A stretch of DNA of 64,000 nucleotides from Aphodosoma sp051870875 (GTDB lineage Bacteria > Bacteroidota > Bacteroidia > Bacteroidales > Paludibacteraceae), in NCBI GenBank assembly GCA_051870875.1, contig JBJECG010000037.1, positions 1 through 64,000 on the forward strand, written 5' to 3'. Of the stretch, positions 52,776-61,719 are shown piece after piece. The position numbers were made by a program, and so were the translations under genes. Under the pieces are notes generated by a model. It did no database searches and was not told the origin of the DNA. It worked only from the letters and a program-made list of their open reading frames with translations. How positions within the stretch are numbered: the first letter of the stretch is position 1; every line of letters begins with the position of its first letter.

Positions 52776-53023
52776 GTACGATAATGTTTTCGGGAACATA
52801 TGTTTCCATTGCTGACATACGCAAAAGATGTAGAAATGCTTGAAATTGCGGTAGGTATTGAAGTGGAAACAAATCAGAATCGTAATGACCTCCGCGTCAG
52901 ACATCATGCGTTTCCTTCGGCGTTGGAGGGCATCACAGTAGGACTGGAAAGCCCTTTTCGTCATCTCAACTTCAAATTCTTGTCACAAAATCATCGGCAA
53001 TACAGAAAATTTGGCTAATTTTG
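52767..53023 (-). pseudogene. IS982-family transposase remnant, N-terminal part
   Basis: Minus strand. A frame reading QIFCIADDF, a single-base frameshift, then EFEVEMTKRAFQSYCDALQ, and ICFHFNTYRNFKHFYIF up to LSYNRF. These match the N-terminal region of IS982 transposases (ADDFC, ILIHFH..RNFKHYY, SYNRF). The gene is cut exactly at SYNRF, where the 35-bp repeat begins. Together with 44045-44402 it covers the two ends of one transposase. Further reading toward 52419 is antisense to a real gene. Confidence 0.8.
53016..53023 (+). promoter_or_regulatory. -7 box TAATTTTG before murB
   Basis: A consensus -7 element 73 bases ahead of murB; no clear -33 box. It lies within or at the edge of the transposase remnant. 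Confidence 0.45.
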
Positions 53024-53095
53024 CATGAGTTGGAGCAGAATTTTAATGTGCGTACACGGCTCTGTTTTTGTGTTGAATCGGACAAATTGAAATAC

Positions 53096-54106
53096 ATGAA
53101 AGTATATACCGACTATTCCCTGCTGGCACACAATACATTCGGCATCGAAGCCAGAACCCGCTATTTCGCGGAGTATCAGACTGTTGATGAATTGAGGCAG
53201 CTTGTTAATGCCGATATCTGTAGGAACAACCGTGTCCTCCATATTGGCGGTGGCAGCAATTTGTTGTTTGTCAAAGATTTCGATGGGGTGATACTTCATT
53301 CGGCTGTCCGTTTCATGGAGTATTCCGATGGCGGTTCTGATGATGTCACGGCCAGGATAGGTTCTGGTGTGGTGTGGGATGATTTTTGCGCCGATGCGGC
53401 ACGGCGGGGTTTGTGGGGTGTGGAGAATCTCGCATCCATTCCCGGAGAAGCCGGCTCTTCGGCAGTCCAGAATGTCGGAGCTTACGGAGTGGAGGCTTGT
53501 GATGTGATTGAGGCGGTTGAAGTGTTTGACCGTAAGGATTGTACGATACGTGTCATTCCTGCCGCTGACTGCGATTACGGCTACCGGCATTCGCGTTTCA
53601 AGACAGATTGGAAGGAGCGGTATTTCGTTACGGCAGTACGTTTCCGTTTGAGCAGGACACCGCGGCCCAGGCTTGGCTATGCAGGCCTGAACGTATTGGC
53701 AACCGAAACGGCTCTGACTCCTGAACGTGTACGTCTGTTTGTATCCGACATTCGCCGCAAAAAGTTGCCTGACCCTGACGAGACTGGATCTGCAGGCAGT
53801 TTTTTCAAGAATCCTGTCATCGGCAAAGACCGATACCTGTCATTGCTTGCAGCCCATCCGTCCATGCCGCATTATCCGGCTTCCGACGGTATGGTGAAAG
53901 TGCCTGCCGCCTGGCTCATAGAGCAGTGCGGACTGAAAGGCCGCCGTATTGGCGGCGCGCAGGTCTACGGACGCCAGCCGCTTGTCATCGTCAATGCCGG
54001 CAATGCCACATCTGCCGATATTGTAGGCCTGGCCGATATGGTCAGGCAGGAGGTGTACAGCCGGTTCGGTATCGACATCACACCTGAAGTGAACTATATA
54101 TATTGA
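53096..54106 (+). CDS. murB: UDP-N-acetylenolpyruvoylglucosamine reductase
   Basis: An NADPH-dependent flavoenzyme that makes UDP-MurNAc. 336 residues from ATG 53096; the frame upstream to 53021 overlaps IS remnant and promoter. FAD-binding signatures: NTFGIEARTRYF, HIGGGSNLLF, IPGEAGSSAVQNVGAYG. The catalytic Ser is in GSAGSFFKNP, and the C-terminal end has VKVPAAWLIEQCGLKG, as in type I MurB. It lies 21 bases before murA, so two consecutive peptidoglycan steps are paired. Confidence 0.97.
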   Translation: MKVYTDYSLLAHNTFGIEARTRYFAEYQTVDELRQLVNADICRNNRVLHIGGGSNLLFVKDFDGVILHSAVRFMEYSDGGSDDVTARIGSGVVWDDFCADAARRGLWGVENLASIPGEAGSSAVQNVGAYGVEACDVIEAVEVFDRKDCTIRVIPAADCDYGYRHSRFKTDWKERYFVTAVRFRLSRTPRPRLGYAGLNVLATETALTPERVRLFVSDIRRKKLPDPDETGSAGSFFKNPVIGKDRYLSLLAAHPSMPHYPASDGMVKVPAAWLIEQCGLKGRRIGGAQVYGRQPLVIVNAGNATSADIVGLADMVRQEVYSRFGIDITPEVNYIY

Positions 54107-54127
54107 CAACCATAAAAATATATTGCC

Positions 54128-55441
54128 ATGGCATCATTTATCGTAGAAGGCGGTCATGCGCTGAAGGGCACCATCAAGCCGCAAGGTGCAAAAAACGAAG
54201 CATTGCAGGTGATCTGCGCTACACTGCTTACCGCCGAACGTGTAGTGATAGACAATATCCCCCAGATACTCGATGTACTGAATCTGGTGAAACTTGTCGG
54301 AAAATTGGGCGTTGAAGTCGAATGTCTGGGCAACGGGACTTACGCTTTCACAGCCCGCCAGCTGCGTGAGGAGTATGTTCGCTCCGATGATTTCATCAGG
54401 GACTGTGCCCGTCTGCGCGGCTCGGTCATGCTCATCGGAGCCCTCATTTCGCGGCTTGGCGAAGTGTCGTATGCCAAACCTGGAGGTGACAAAATAGGCC
54501 GCCGCCGTCTCGATACTCACTTCATCGGAATCTGCAATCTCGGCGCGGAGCTCACATACGACGGTGTTCGCCAGGCTTACCGCCTCCGCGCTCCGCACGA
54601 CGGACTTAAGGGCAGATACATGCTGCTCGACGAGGCTTCTGTGACAGGTACTGCCAATATCATCATGGCTGCCGTATGTGCCAAAGGTACCACCACAATA
54701 TACAATGCCGCATGCGAGCCGTATATCCAACAGCTTTGCCGCATGCTCAACAGTATGGGCGCGAAAATCAGCGGTGTGGCATCCAATTACCTTACCATCG
54801 AGGGTGTCGGCCGGTTGCACGGCACCACGCACCGCCTTCTGCCCGATATGATCGAAGTGGGCAGCTTCATAGGCATGGCGGCCATGACGGGCAGCGAACT
54901 CACCGTCAGTCAGGTGTCTTACGAAAACCTGGGAATCATACCTGATGTGTTCCGCCGTTTCGGTATCAAGATTATACAGCATGGTGACGACCTGTATATA
55001 CCGGCACAGCAGCATTACGAAATCGAGTCGTTTATCGATGGCTCAATCCTTACCATTGCCGATGCACCATGGCCTGGCCTTACTCCTGACCTGCTCAGCG
55101 TGCTGCTGGTGGTGGCCACCCAGGCAAAAGGCAGTGTACTTGTACACCAGAAGATGTTCGAGAGCCGTCTCTTCTTTGTCGACAAACTTATTGATATGGG
55201 TGCGCAGATCATACTTTGCGATCCGCACCGTGCCGTGGTTATCGGTCATGACCGTAAGTTCTGCCTGAAACCCAATAATATGACCTCTCCTGACATCCGG
55301 GCCGGTATAGCCATGCTCATAGCGGCCATGAGTGCCAACGGTACAAGCCGTATCGACAATATCGACCAGATAGACCGTGGCTATCAGAATATCGAACACC
55401 GTCTCAACGAACTCGGTGCCCGGATTACCCGTGTAGGTTGA
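54128..55441 (+). CDS. murA: UDP-GlcNAc 1-carboxyvinyltransferase, fosfomycin-insensitive type
   Basis: Transfers enolpyruvate from PEP to UDP-GlcNAc, the first committed step of peptidoglycan synthesis. 437 residues, inverse alpha/beta barrel. N-terminal GTIKPQGAKNEALQ carries the Lys-Asn catalytic pair. The loop that holds Cys115 in E. coli reads KPGGDKIGRRRLDTH, so the residue is Asp (D121, codon 54488-54490). Asp at this position keeps activity but removes the target of fosfomycin. C-terminal features IRAGIAMLIAA and the final D-N-I-D-Q-I-D-R-G-Y are present. Confidence 0.96.
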   Translation: MASFIVEGGHALKGTIKPQGAKNEALQVICATLLTAERVVIDNIPQILDVLNLVKLVGKLGVEVECLGNGTYAFTARQLREEYVRSDDFIRDCARLRGSVMLIGALISRLGEVSYAKPGGDKIGRRRLDTHFIGICNLGAELTYDGVRQAYRLRAPHDGLKGRYMLLDEASVTGTANIIMAAVCAKGTTTIYNAACEPYIQQLCRMLNSMGAKISGVASNYLTIEGVGRLHGTTHRLLPDMIEVGSFIGMAAMTGSELTVSQVSYENLGIIPDVFRRFGIKIIQHGDDLYIPAQQHYEIESFIDGSILTIADAPWPGLTPDLLSVLLVVATQAKGSVLVHQKMFESRLFFVDKLIDMGAQIILCDPHRAVVIGHDRKFCLKPNNMTSPDIRAGIAMLIAAMSANGTSRIDNIDQIDRGYQNIEHRLNELGARITRVG

Positions 55442-55551
55442 ACCACTTGACCATAGGTAACGGAACCTTCGATATGAAACCGGAGGAAGAACACATTGGA
55501 AGAACAGGATGGATTGACAGGTAACCGCACGGAAAATGTTTTGCATACAAT

Positions 55552-56469
55552 ATGATTCACGATGGATTCCATAACAGGCAGTTGGCACTTTGGCGGCTGG
55601 CGGCTGAGAATTATGCCGGTCTGCAGAGGGCGGAGAGCAGACGGTTTGAGTTCTGCGGGTTTGGAGTGACGGTACAGTACAACCCTGCCAGGATTGTGTC
55701 GACAGGGGCGAAAACCGATGCGGGGTCGGTGGCGGCACGCCCTTGCTTTCTGTGTCGGGCGAACCGTCCGGAGGAGCAGCTGTCGGTTGAGATGGGACAG
55801 TTTGAATTGCTGGTCAATCCCTTCCCTATCTTCAATCCCCATTACGTCATAGCCCACATGAAGCATATACCGCAGACTGTCATACCGTATATCGGCGATA
55901 TGCTCGGCTTTGCCCGGCAAATGCCTGAGTTCGCTATCTTCTACAACGGCCCGCGTTGCGGTGCCTCTGCTCCTGACCACATGCATTTCCAGGCTTGCAG
56001 GGCAATTCAGCTTCCGGTAGTGGGCGACTATTTCCGGTTGCGACATGACAGGTCCGTACTGCTTGTAAGGCGGGCCGGTACCGAGGTCCGGACTCTCAAT
56101 GGTTATCTGCGGACGGTGATTTGTATCGAGGCACCGGCGGTTGGATGCGGTGTGGCTGTCATGGATGATATAATTGCGGCTTTGCGGAGTATTCAGCCGG
56201 AAGAGGATGAACCGATGATGAATATAGTGGCGGCGTACTACGATGGTTGTCATTACATTTGGATATTTCCGCGAAAGGCGTTCCGTCCGTGGCAATATGC
56301 CGCACCCGGAGAGTCGGGACTGCTTGTCTCTCCTGCCGCAGTTGAGATGGCTGGACTGGTGATAACTCCGGTTGCCGGGCATTTCAACAAGGTCACTGCC
56401 GCCGACATTGAGGATATTTACAGCCAATGCTCGATGACGGATGCCGCGGAAATGATACGTCAAATATAA
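55552..56469 (+). CDS. DUF4922 protein, HIT/GalT-like nucleotide phosphorylase fold
   Basis: A 305-residue protein. The motif DHMHFQA (H-x-H-x-Q) is the nucleotidyl-transfer signature of the HIT/GalT superfamily; upstream CFLCRANRPEEQ may bind zinc or shape the site. FPIFNPHYVIAHMKHIPQ resembles the substrate-binding strand of ADP/GDP-sugar phosphorylases. The Bacteroidota DUF4922 family is uncharacterised; a phosphorylase or hydrolase acting on a nucleotide sugar is the best guess. Next gene cdd starts 14 bases later. Confidence 0.82.
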   Translation: MIHDGFHNRQLALWRLAAENYAGLQRAESRRFEFCGFGVTVQYNPARIVSTGAKTDAGSVAARPCFLCRANRPEEQLSVEMGQFELLVNPFPIFNPHYVIAHMKHIPQTVIPYIGDMLGFARQMPEFAIFYNGPRCGASAPDHMHFQACRAIQLPVVGDYFRLRHDRSVLLVRRAGTEVRTLNGYLRTVICIEAPAVGCGVAVMDDIIAALRSIQPEEDEPMMNIVAAYYDGCHYIWIFPRKAFRPWQYAAPGESGLLVSPAAVEMAGLVITPVAGHFNKVTAADIEDIYSQCSMTDAAEMIRQI

Positions 56470-56483
56470 AATCATAATAAATC

Positions 56484-56945
56484 ATGCAGACAAAACATAT
56501 AGACATACCCGTAGAAATATATTCGTTTGAAGAACTGTCGGCAGAAGAGCGGCAGCTTGTGGAGGCTGCGAAAGAGGCCACGGTGAGGGCATATTCCCCG
56601 TATTCCCATTTCCAGGTTGGGGCTGCCGTCAGTCTGTCCAATGGCGAAATAGTCACAGGTACCAATCAGGAGAATGCGGCCTATCCGTCGGGCCTGTGTG
56701 CCGAGCGTACTGCCATGTTCTATGCCAATTCGCGTTATCCCGGATCGGCACCCCGGATGATGGCGGTAGCTGCCTTTGCCGACGGAGGTTTTACATCATC
56801 GCCGGTCACACCGTGCGGTTCGTGCCGTCAGGTGCTGTCTGAAACGGAAAAACGTTTCCGGACCGATATACCTGTCATTTTATATGGAACGGGTAAAGTG
56901 TATAAACTGCGCAGTATTCAGGATTTGCTGCCTTTGGCATTCTGA
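56484..56945 (+). CDS. cdd: Cytidine deaminase
   Basis: Hydrolyses cytidine or deoxycytidine to uridine for pyrimidine salvage. 153 residues, homotetrameric type. Zinc motif CAERTAMFYANSR with the catalytic Glu, and PCGSCRQVLSE with two Cys ligands. VGAAVSLSNGEIVTGTNQENAAYPSG (about residues 50-75) forms the substrate site. Complete. Confidence 0.96.
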   Translation: MQTKHIDIPVEIYSFEELSAEERQLVEAAKEATVRAYSPYSHFQVGAAVSLSNGEIVTGTNQENAAYPSGLCAERTAMFYANSRYPGSAPRMMAVAAFADGGFTSSPVTPCGSCRQVLSETEKRFRTDIPVILYGTGKVYKLRSIQDLLPLAF

Positions 56946-57130
56946 TGGCAGTATGCTGTAAGTCGCAGGGTTGACTCTTTTGTACTTAGTGTTTTAGGGT
57001 GGATTGTGCCCACAACTCTATTGGCATTGTCGTAAAGCGTTCTGTTAGTCATCATCGTATAAGCCTGTATGGTTTTTCCAATACATTGCAGGCTCCACAA
57101 AGTGTCAGTCTGTATGGTCATGTGATATCA

Positions 57131-57173
57131 AAGGCCGCATCCCGGATATCAAATATCATCGGAATGCGGCCTT
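57131..57173. terminator. Hairpin between cdd and glgP
   Basis: AAGGCCGCAT and ATGCGGCCTT, a 10-bp perfect stem, with a further inner stem around ATATC. T tracts are short on both strands. It lies between converging genes; the rest of 56946-57229 holds no gene. Confidence 0.6.
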
Positions 57174-57229
57174 GTAGTTCGGTATTGCGGCTGAGAGCCA
57201 TGTTGGCGTGTGCCGTGTGCGGCGCATCA

Positions 57230-59806
57230 TCAGATTTGGGCGGCCTGCAGCCAACGGACATAGCAGAAGTTCATACGGTGCGGAAGATCCATATGTTTCG
57301 GGTACATGCGGAACGCATAACGGAACTGCCCGCTCTGGCTCAACTGATGGTCGAGTGTGAAATGCAGTTTGGTGCCGTCAACTCTGACCAGGTTGAACTC
57401 CGAAACCTCGAATATGTGGTCATTGCCCTTGTCATCGCGGTAGGTGATGACAAGCTCTATGCCAAGATCATTGCCCACCAGGCCGTGTGTGTCGACTATG
57501 GCCTCGAAGTGGGTTTGGGTGCCGATAGCCAGAGTTTCATGATGTTCGTCGGTATGACTGGTCAGCGAAATGACTTCTATTTCATCCCAGTGCTGTGCCA
57601 TATTCTCTTTCCATGCTGCGAGTTCGCGTGCTTTGGCATAATTGTCTGCAACAATCATCTTGCTGCGTTTGGCAAGTGGGGAGTAGAACCGGGATATGTA
57701 GTCATCGATCATGCGTTTCATGGTGAACCGCGGGGTGATTTCGGATATCGACTTCTTGACCCATTGTATCCATTCCGGTGAATAACCTTTGGTATTGCGG
57801 GCATAGAAGAGCGGGATAATCTCGTTTTCGAGTGTCATATAGATTGTGGCGGCATCGAGTTGGTCCTGGTAAGCCTGGTTTGCGTAAGTGCGCTTGTCGG
57901 TCAAGGCCCATCCGGCACCTTTTACATAACCTTCGTACCACCAGCCGTCGAGGACCGAAAAGTTGAGTACGCCGTTCATCTGGGCTTTTTCGCCGGAGGT
58001 GCCCGAGGCTTCCAGTGGGCGTGTAGGAGTGTTCAACCATATATCGACACCCGAGATAAGACGTTTTGCCAGACGCATGTCGTAATTTTCCAGGAATATT
58101 ATTTTGCCGAGGAACTGTGGCATACGTGAAATCTCCACGATGCGTTTTATAAGACCTTGCCCGCCTCCGTCAGCCGGATGGGCCTTGCCCGTAAAGAGGA
58201 ACTGTACAGGATGGGCCGGATCGTTGACAATGCGTTCCAGACGTTCAAGGTCGGTGAAGAGCAGATGTGCGCGTTTGTATGTGGCAAAACGGCGTCCGAA
58301 CCCTATCATCAGGGCATTCGGATTGATGCTTTCGGTGATGGCGAGAACTTTTGTCGGGTCGTTCTGGTTGCGCAGCCACACGCTGGCAAAGTCTTCTTTG
58401 ATATATTTGATGAGCTTGTGCTTGCGGGCCATGTGTGTATCCCATATTTCCTCATCGGGCACATTGTTGATGGCTTTCCATATCTTCATGTTCGACTGGT
58501 CGGCGTAGAACGACTGGTCAAAATATTTTTCGTAGAGGGCACGCCATTCCGATGTTGCCCATGTGGGCATGTGTACGCCGTTGGTGACATAGCTTACGTG
58601 AAGTTCCTCCGGAAAGTAGCCTTTCCAGATCGGGGCAAACATTTCCTGCGACACTTTGCCGTGAAGCCAGCTTACTCCGTTGACGGCCTGACAGGTGTTG
58701 CAGGCAAATACCGACATGGAGAATTTCTCGTCGGAGTCAGGGGTGATGCGTCCCATATTCATGAGGTCGGCCCATGTTATGCCGAGCTTGGCAGGATACT
58801 CGCTCATGTACTTGCCGAAAAGGCCCTCGTCGAAACTGTCATGTCCGGCCGGTACTGGCGTATGGCATGTGTAGAGGGAGGAGGAGCTTACTACCTCCAA
58901 TGCTTCCTGTATAGTAAGCCCTTTTGCCACATAATCTACAAGCCGCTGTACATTGAGCAGTGCGGCATGACCTTCGTTGCAGTGGTAGATTTCCTGTTCG
59001 ATTCCCAGTTTTTGCAGTGTTAGTATGCCGCCTATACCGAGCAGTATCTCTTGTTTGATGCGGTTTTCCCAGTCGCCGCCATAGAGCTTGTGGGTGATTG
59101 AACGGTCAAATTCGCTGTTCAAATCGTTGTCGGTATCAAGCAGGTAGAGCGGAACACGGCCTACTTGGGCACACCATACGTTGGCGTAGACTGTACGTCC
59201 GGGATAGGGTACACCCACGGTTATGGGCTGCCCCTCGGCTGTTTTCATCTGTGTGATGGGCAGATGTCCGAATTGCTGTGCTTCGTAGTTGGCTATCTGC
59301 TGTCCGTCTACACTGAGCGATTGGGTGAAATATCCGTAACGGTAGAGGAATCCGACAGCTACCATGTTCACTCCGCTGTCTGAAGCCTCCTTTATATAGT
59401 CGCCTGCCAGAACGCCGAGACCGCCTGAATAGATTCTCAAATGGTCGGTGAGACCGTATTCCATTGAAAAATAAGCTACTGACGGCACTTTGTTTGTCGG
59501 CTTTGCTGTGATGTAAGTCCGGAATTCGGCATAAACCCTGTTCAAATCGGCCAGAAAACGTGTATCTTCCTCAAGTTCTTTGAGACGGTCGAACGTGACA
59601 TTTTCGAGCATTGACATGGGGTTGTGTTTCATATCGTCCCATATTTCGGGATTGATGCTGCGAAACAGTTTTTTTGCATTTTCGCTCCAGACCCACCACA
59701 GATTGTGGGCTATCTCATCGAGATGTTCGAGCGATTCCGGTAATTTGGTTTTTACGGCCAGATCCATAAAGGTTGGCTCATTGACATGATTGACTTTTAC
59801 TTTCAT
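57230..59806 (-). CDS. glgP: Alpha-glucan phosphorylase (GT35)
   Basis: Releases glucose-1-phosphate from glycogen or maltodextrin using PLP. 858 residues from the ATG at 59806 (MKVKVNHVNEP). The N-terminal part with LEHLDEIAHNLWWVWSENAKKLF is the DUF3417 domain of the short bacterial-archaeal branch. PLP/catalytic motifs: NEGHAALLNVQR, GRRFATYKRAHLL, TRPLEASGTSGEKAQMNG (about residues 610-627). Located 46 bases downstream of the glycogen synthase gene, so synthesis and breakdown enzymes are linked. Confidence 0.96.
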   Translation of the reverse strand: MKVKVNHVNEPTFMDLAVKTKLPESLEHLDEIAHNLWWVWSENAKKLFRSINPEIWDDMKHNPMSMLENVTFDRLKELEEDTRFLADLNRVYAEFRTYITAKPTNKVPSVAYFSMEYGLTDHLRIYSGGLGVLAGDYIKEASDSGVNMVAVGFLYRYGYFTQSLSVDGQQIANYEAQQFGHLPITQMKTAEGQPITVGVPYPGRTVYANVWCAQVGRVPLYLLDTDNDLNSEFDRSITHKLYGGDWENRIKQEILLGIGGILTLQKLGIEQEIYHCNEGHAALLNVQRLVDYVAKGLTIQEALEVVSSSSLYTCHTPVPAGHDSFDEGLFGKYMSEYPAKLGITWADLMNMGRITPDSDEKFSMSVFACNTCQAVNGVSWLHGKVSQEMFAPIWKGYFPEELHVSYVTNGVHMPTWATSEWRALYEKYFDQSFYADQSNMKIWKAINNVPDEEIWDTHMARKHKLIKYIKEDFASVWLRNQNDPTKVLAITESINPNALMIGFGRRFATYKRAHLLFTDLERLERIVNDPAHPVQFLFTGKAHPADGGGQGLIKRIVEISRMPQFLGKIIFLENYDMRLAKRLISGVDIWLNTPTRPLEASGTSGEKAQMNGVLNFSVLDGWWYEGYVKGAGWALTDKRTYANQAYQDQLDAATIYMTLENEIIPLFYARNTKGYSPEWIQWVKKSISEITPRFTMKRMIDDYISRFYSPLAKRSKMIVADNYAKARELAAWKENMAQHWDEIEVISLTSHTDEHHETLAIGTQTHFEAIVDTHGLVGNDLGIELVITYRDDKGNDHIFEVSEFNLVRVDGTKLHFTLDHQLSQSGQFRYAFRMYPKHMDLPHRMNFCYVRWLQAAQI

Positions 59807-59852
59807 TGTTGGATGATGTGAAACCACGACACCGTGTCAGGTGTATTGGCAT

Positions 59853-61472
59853 TTATTTGACCCTGTTTGTATTGTGTTCCATTGCAATCTGGTATGCAGT
59901 CCGGTAGCTGGCGAAGAAATGTTCCCATTGCGTACAGCGGGCATACTCTTGTGCCGATTTGCCTGCTGTTTTTGCATTTGCGGCTGTGACCGGCGAATCC
60001 GTATCGGTTATAAACCGGTTGATTTGCTGCGCGATGGACTGGCTTACGCTGTCAAAGTTGTTGTCTGTGCGGGCAACTACGCCTACGCCGGCAGATATGT
60101 CTTGCCCGTTCGGATTTACCCAGCGTCCGAATCCCGACAGGTTGGTGGTAATGGTCGGTACTCCGAATGCCGCACTTTCCATGGGCGTATAGCCCCATGG
60201 CTCGTAATACGAAGGGAATACGGTGAAGTCAAAGCCGGCAAGGAGGTCGTAGTAAGGGACATTGAATATTCCGTCGTTGCCGTGAAGGTATGCCGGCACA
60301 AATATCACTTTTATCCGGTCGTGAGCAGCATTGGTCATACCGTAGAACGACAGGGCATTGGTTATCGGATCGTTCCACGGCTCTGCCAGACAGTGTGTGG
60401 TGTAGCGGTCTGACGGTCTGCCGGGTGGCTGCACTCCGGTGTGCCATGCCGGTACCAATATGTATGCCAATATGGGATGGGCATCGCGGTCGTGGTTGAG
60501 ACGGTTGAGTACGTTGATGTATACGTCTATTCCTTTGTTCTTGTATTCGTAGCGGCCGGAAGTGGCACACAGTTTTATATCCTGCGGAAGTTTGTATCCC
60601 AATATATTCTCGGCAACTTCTGTCAACTGTTTGCGTGATTTTTCCGCCAATGTCTCAAGTGCGCTGCTTTCGGGTACGAAATCAAGTTCAAAGCCGTTGG
60701 GAGTCACTATGTCGGCCCGGCGTTCAAGCAGCTGGGCGCATTCATCGTCAGTTATTTGGCTTACGGTGGTGAAACAGTCGGCCAGATGAGCGGCCCGTTT
60801 TTCTACCGAATGTTTGCTTTCCACATTCAGTTCCCGGGCCATTTGGTCGCCATGGTATCCTGTCATATAGTCGTACAGAGGTTTGCCGTTGCCGGCTATG
60901 GAGCGGCCTGTCGTGGTGGCGTGGGTGGTGAATACGGTGGCGATCTGAGGTGCATTGTGAAGAAGGTAGAAAAGCCCGAAACCGGTCATCCATTCGTTGA
61001 AATGAGCCACTACGCGCTTATGTTCCATATCCGTATAGTGTACGTATGCAGCCATGACCATACCGGCAGCTGTTCCAAACATCGACGATTCATCGTAATT
61101 GCCGTAAGCATGGAGCGAATCCACTTGATATTCATTCCAGAAAAGACGGTAGAAGTCATTTTTATGTTGATACAAGGATGTAAAGTCGACTAAAACCGCA
61201 ACGGGGTGTCCGGGTACCGCCCAACGTCCGATGCGCACCGGCAGATTGTAGTTGTTCTGCATGTAAGTGGCAAAAACCGGCATTTCTGCCGTATGCTCGA
61301 AATACGGGCTTTCTGCTTCTTTCCAAATATCGGGGCCTATGAACATTACATTGCCGTCCATGTATTCCATCATCTGTTTTGCCCTTGTAGACAGGACTGT
61401 GTATATACCACCTACTTTGTTGCATACTTCCCAGCTGGTTTCCAATATAAAATCAGGTTTGTTGGTCGACAT
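59853..61472 (-). CDS. Glycogen synthase, GT3 (animal/yeast-type)
   Basis: Extends glycogen from a nucleotide sugar. 539 residues. N-terminal ETSWEVCNKVGGIYTVLSTRA is the donor-site loop of GT3/GT5 enzymes. HFNEWMTGFGLFYL and TTHATTTGRSIAGNG follow. The C-terminal catalytic segment FPSYYEPWGYTPMESAAFGVPT (about residues 426-447) is the GT3 form of the E-x7-E motif. Bacteroidota commonly carry this eukaryote-like class rather than GlgA. A -7 box is at 61503 and glgP follows in the same transcript. Confidence 0.95.
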   Translation of the reverse strand: MSTNKPDFILETSWEVCNKVGGIYTVLSTRAKQMMEYMDGNVMFIGPDIWKEAESPYFEHTAEMPVFATYMQNNYNLPVRIGRWAVPGHPVAVLVDFTSLYQHKNDFYRLFWNEYQVDSLHAYGNYDESSMFGTAAGMVMAAYVHYTDMEHKRVVAHFNEWMTGFGLFYLLHNAPQIATVFTTHATTTGRSIAGNGKPLYDYMTGYHGDQMARELNVESKHSVEKRAAHLADCFTTVSQITDDECAQLLERRADIVTPNGFELDFVPESSALETLAEKSRKQLTEVAENILGYKLPQDIKLCATSGRYEYKNKGIDVYINVLNRLNHDRDAHPILAYILVPAWHTGVQPPGRPSDRYTTHCLAEPWNDPITNALSFYGMTNAAHDRIKVIFVPAYLHGNDGIFNVPYYDLLAGFDFTVFPSYYEPWGYTPMESAAFGVPTITTNLSGFGRWVNPNGQDISAGVGVVARTDNNFDSVSQSIAQQINRFITDTDSPVTAANAKTAGKSAQEYARCTQWEHFFASYRTAYQIAMEHNTNRVK

Positions 61473-61502
61473 ATTATTATCTGTTGTGTATCAATGATGT
61501 GA

Positions 61503-61510
61503 CAAATTTA
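61503..61510 (-). promoter_or_regulatory. -7 box TAAATTTG before glycogen synthase
   Basis: Consensus -7 element on the minus strand, 31 bases from the start codon; upstream ATTG near 61531-61534 could serve as -33 with a 20-base spacer. Confidence 0.55.
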
Positions 61511-61656
61511 TACTAAAATTTTAGTTCATGCAATTTTGTATGATGTAAATAGTGTTAAAATACTTGCGGCGGAGTGATGCTGTGATGTGCTGTCCGCTGA
61601 TTGCCAATTCGTTGTGCAGGATATTCGGCTTTGAATGAAAATAATGCAGCAGATGC

Positions 61657-61685
61657 CGAAAATATGTTGTACAACATATTTTTCG
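61657..61685. terminator. Palindromic terminator after the DUF2723 gene
   Basis: AAAATATGTTGT followed directly by its reverse complement, with CG clamps outside and a T5 run. It is 35 bases beyond the DUF2723 stop on the minus strand. Confidence 0.65.
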
Positions 61686-61719
61686 ACACCTGCCACATTA
61701 TAGCTCTGCCAACGGATGC

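Noticed and set aside
43803..53023. Prophage or conjugative element
   Set aside because: No integrase, portal, capsid, terminase, relaxase or Tra genes; only IS982 remnants and the DGR cluster are present.
55384..56475. 363-codon open frame antisense to the DUF4922 gene
   Set aside because: His/Arg-rich sequence typical of antisense reading; the plus-strand gene has clear motifs.
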